NCBI GenBank assembly: GCA_910595805.1
Contig: CAJVCK010000032.1
Location: 1-6,573 of the forward strand
From: an uncultured Candidatus Thioglobus sp.
GTDB taxonomy: Bacteria > Pseudomonadota > Gammaproteobacteria > PS1 > Thioglobaceae
Direction of reading: 5' to 3'
Length of the DNA: 6,573 nt
The notes under the pieces: model-generated
Told to the model about the DNA's origin: nothing
Database searches by the model: none
The model's input: the letters and a program-made list of their open reading frames with translations, nothing else
Shown: piece after piece, positions 5,912 through 6,573 of the stretch
How the letters are laid out: every line of letters starts with the position of its first letter
How positions within the stretch are numbered: the stretch's first letter is position 1
Translations under genes and position numbers: made by a program

Positions 5912-6573
5912 TGAAGTCAAGATTTGCCCCTTCGCCAACAGGATATTTACACATAGGTGGTGCCAGAACGGCGTTATTTGCTTGGGCTTGGGCCAAAAAA
6001 CAACAGGGGCAGTTTGTATTGCGAATTGAGGATACTGATCGTGAACGCTCAACTCAGGCTTCAGTTGATGCAATTTTGGATGGCATGAATTGGTTAGGCT
6101 TGGCACACGATGAAGGTCCTTTTTACCAAACAGATCGTTTTGTTCGTTACAAAGAGATTATTCAACAGCTACTTAACGAAGATAAAGCTTATTATTGTGA
6201 ATGCTCAAAAGAACGTTTGCAAATTTTGCGCGATGAGTTAACTGAAAAAGGTGAAAAAGCAAAATATGATGGCTGTTGTCGAGATAAAAATCTAAGTTCG
6301 GGTGTGGTGCGCTTTAAAAATCCTTTAGAGGGTGTTGTGGCATTTAATGATGCAGTCAAAGGTAAAATTTCAATTGCCAATAAGGAATTGGATGATTTGA
6401 TTATTGCTCGCACTGATGGCACTCCAACTTATAATTTAACCGTTGTAGTAGATGATTATGATATGGAAATTGATACCGTTATACGCGGTGATGATCATAT
6501 CAATAACACGCCTAGGCAAATCAACCTGTATCAAGCATTGAATTGGCGTCTGCCAGAGTTTGCGCATTTACCA
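5911..6573 (+). CDS. gltX: Glutamyl-tRNA synthetase, N-terminal 221 residues (3' end cut by window edge)
   Basis: This class I aminoacyl-tRNA synthetase charges tRNA-Glu with glutamate in the cytoplasm. The visible part is the Rossmann-fold catalytic domain of a protein usually near 465-480 residues: [18 protein letters not shown] (5-22) carries the HIGH-type signature, followed by [11 protein letters not shown] (37-47), the [19 protein letters not shown] segment (58-76) and [19 protein letters not shown] (192-210). The KMSKS loop and anticodon-binding domain lie beyond the window. In the zinc-binding region, Cys96 and Cys98 are kept and Cys123 aligns with E. coli Cys125, but Asp125 stands where E. 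coli has His127. An extra Cys122 is next door. The length of the zinc insertion and the RIEDTD wording fit GltX1 rather than the short Glu-Q(tRNA-Asp) synthetase. The frame is uninterrupted to the edge. Whether it discriminates tRNA-Gln cannot be judged from this half. Confidence 0.96.
   Translation, partial: MKSRFAPSPTGYLHIGGARTALFAWAWAKKQQGQFVLRIEDTDRERSTQASVDAILDGMNWLGLAHDEGPFYQTDRFVRYKEIIQQLLNEDKAYYCECSKERLQILRDELTEKGEKAKYDGCCRDKNLSSGVVRFKNPLEGVVAFNDAVKGKISIANKELDDLIIARTDGTPTYNLTVVVDDYDMEIDTVIRGDDHINNTPRQINLYQALNWRLPEFAHLP

Noticed and set aside
5672..6422. Several minus-strand open frames opposite the Sel1 protein gene and gltX
   Set aside because: They overlap each other and two strongly conserved genes and resemble no known family.
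1..6573. Mobile element, phage, CRISPR or defence island
   Set aside because: No transposase, integrase, direct-repeat array or foreign-looking gene was seen; all genes are housekeeping families in compact operons of even composition.

Overview
This is an AT-rich window from a Gram-negative bacterium. It holds eight protein genes in two divergent, tightly packed operons that meet at a short control region of about 90 bp near 5372-5461. Every protein resembles gammaproteobacterial families. The order rodA-mltB-dacA echoes the mrdB-mltB-rlpA-dacA cluster known from Pseudomonas and relatives. Low GC, compact genes, D-amino acid transaminase after dacA and an AmgK-type kinase would fit a reduced or marine gammaproteobacterium such as the SUP05/Thioglobus group. 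That placement is an inference, not a proof.

The minus-strand operon runs from 5371 down past the left edge: a Mth938-like (DUF498) protein, rodA, mltB, dacA, a D-amino acid transaminase (dat/daa), and an amgK-like sugar kinase cut by the window edge. Gene junctions are 1-8 base overlaps, apart from a 12-base gap between mltB and dacA, so one transcript with translational coupling is likely. Five of the six genes concern peptidoglycan. RodA polymerises glycan strands, MltB cleaves them, DacA trims pentapeptides and releases D-Ala, Dat interconverts D-Ala and D-Glu with their keto acids, and AmgK phosphorylates amino sugars recovered from wall turnover. The operon therefore pairs wall synthesis and remodelling with recycling of the products.

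The plus-strand operon runs from 5462 past the right edge: a small cytosolic Sel1-repeat protein whose stop codon overlaps the start of gltX (glutamyl-tRNA synthetase, first 221 residues).

There is no stretch over 300 bases without a gene. I saw no tRNA, rRNA, CRISPR array, insertion sequence, phage gene or terminator; both transcripts appear to run off the window. No wholly new system is evident. The best leads are the placement of the Mth938-like protein where the PBP2 gene usually sits, the recycling-oriented tail of the operon, and the face-to-face promoter arrangement.
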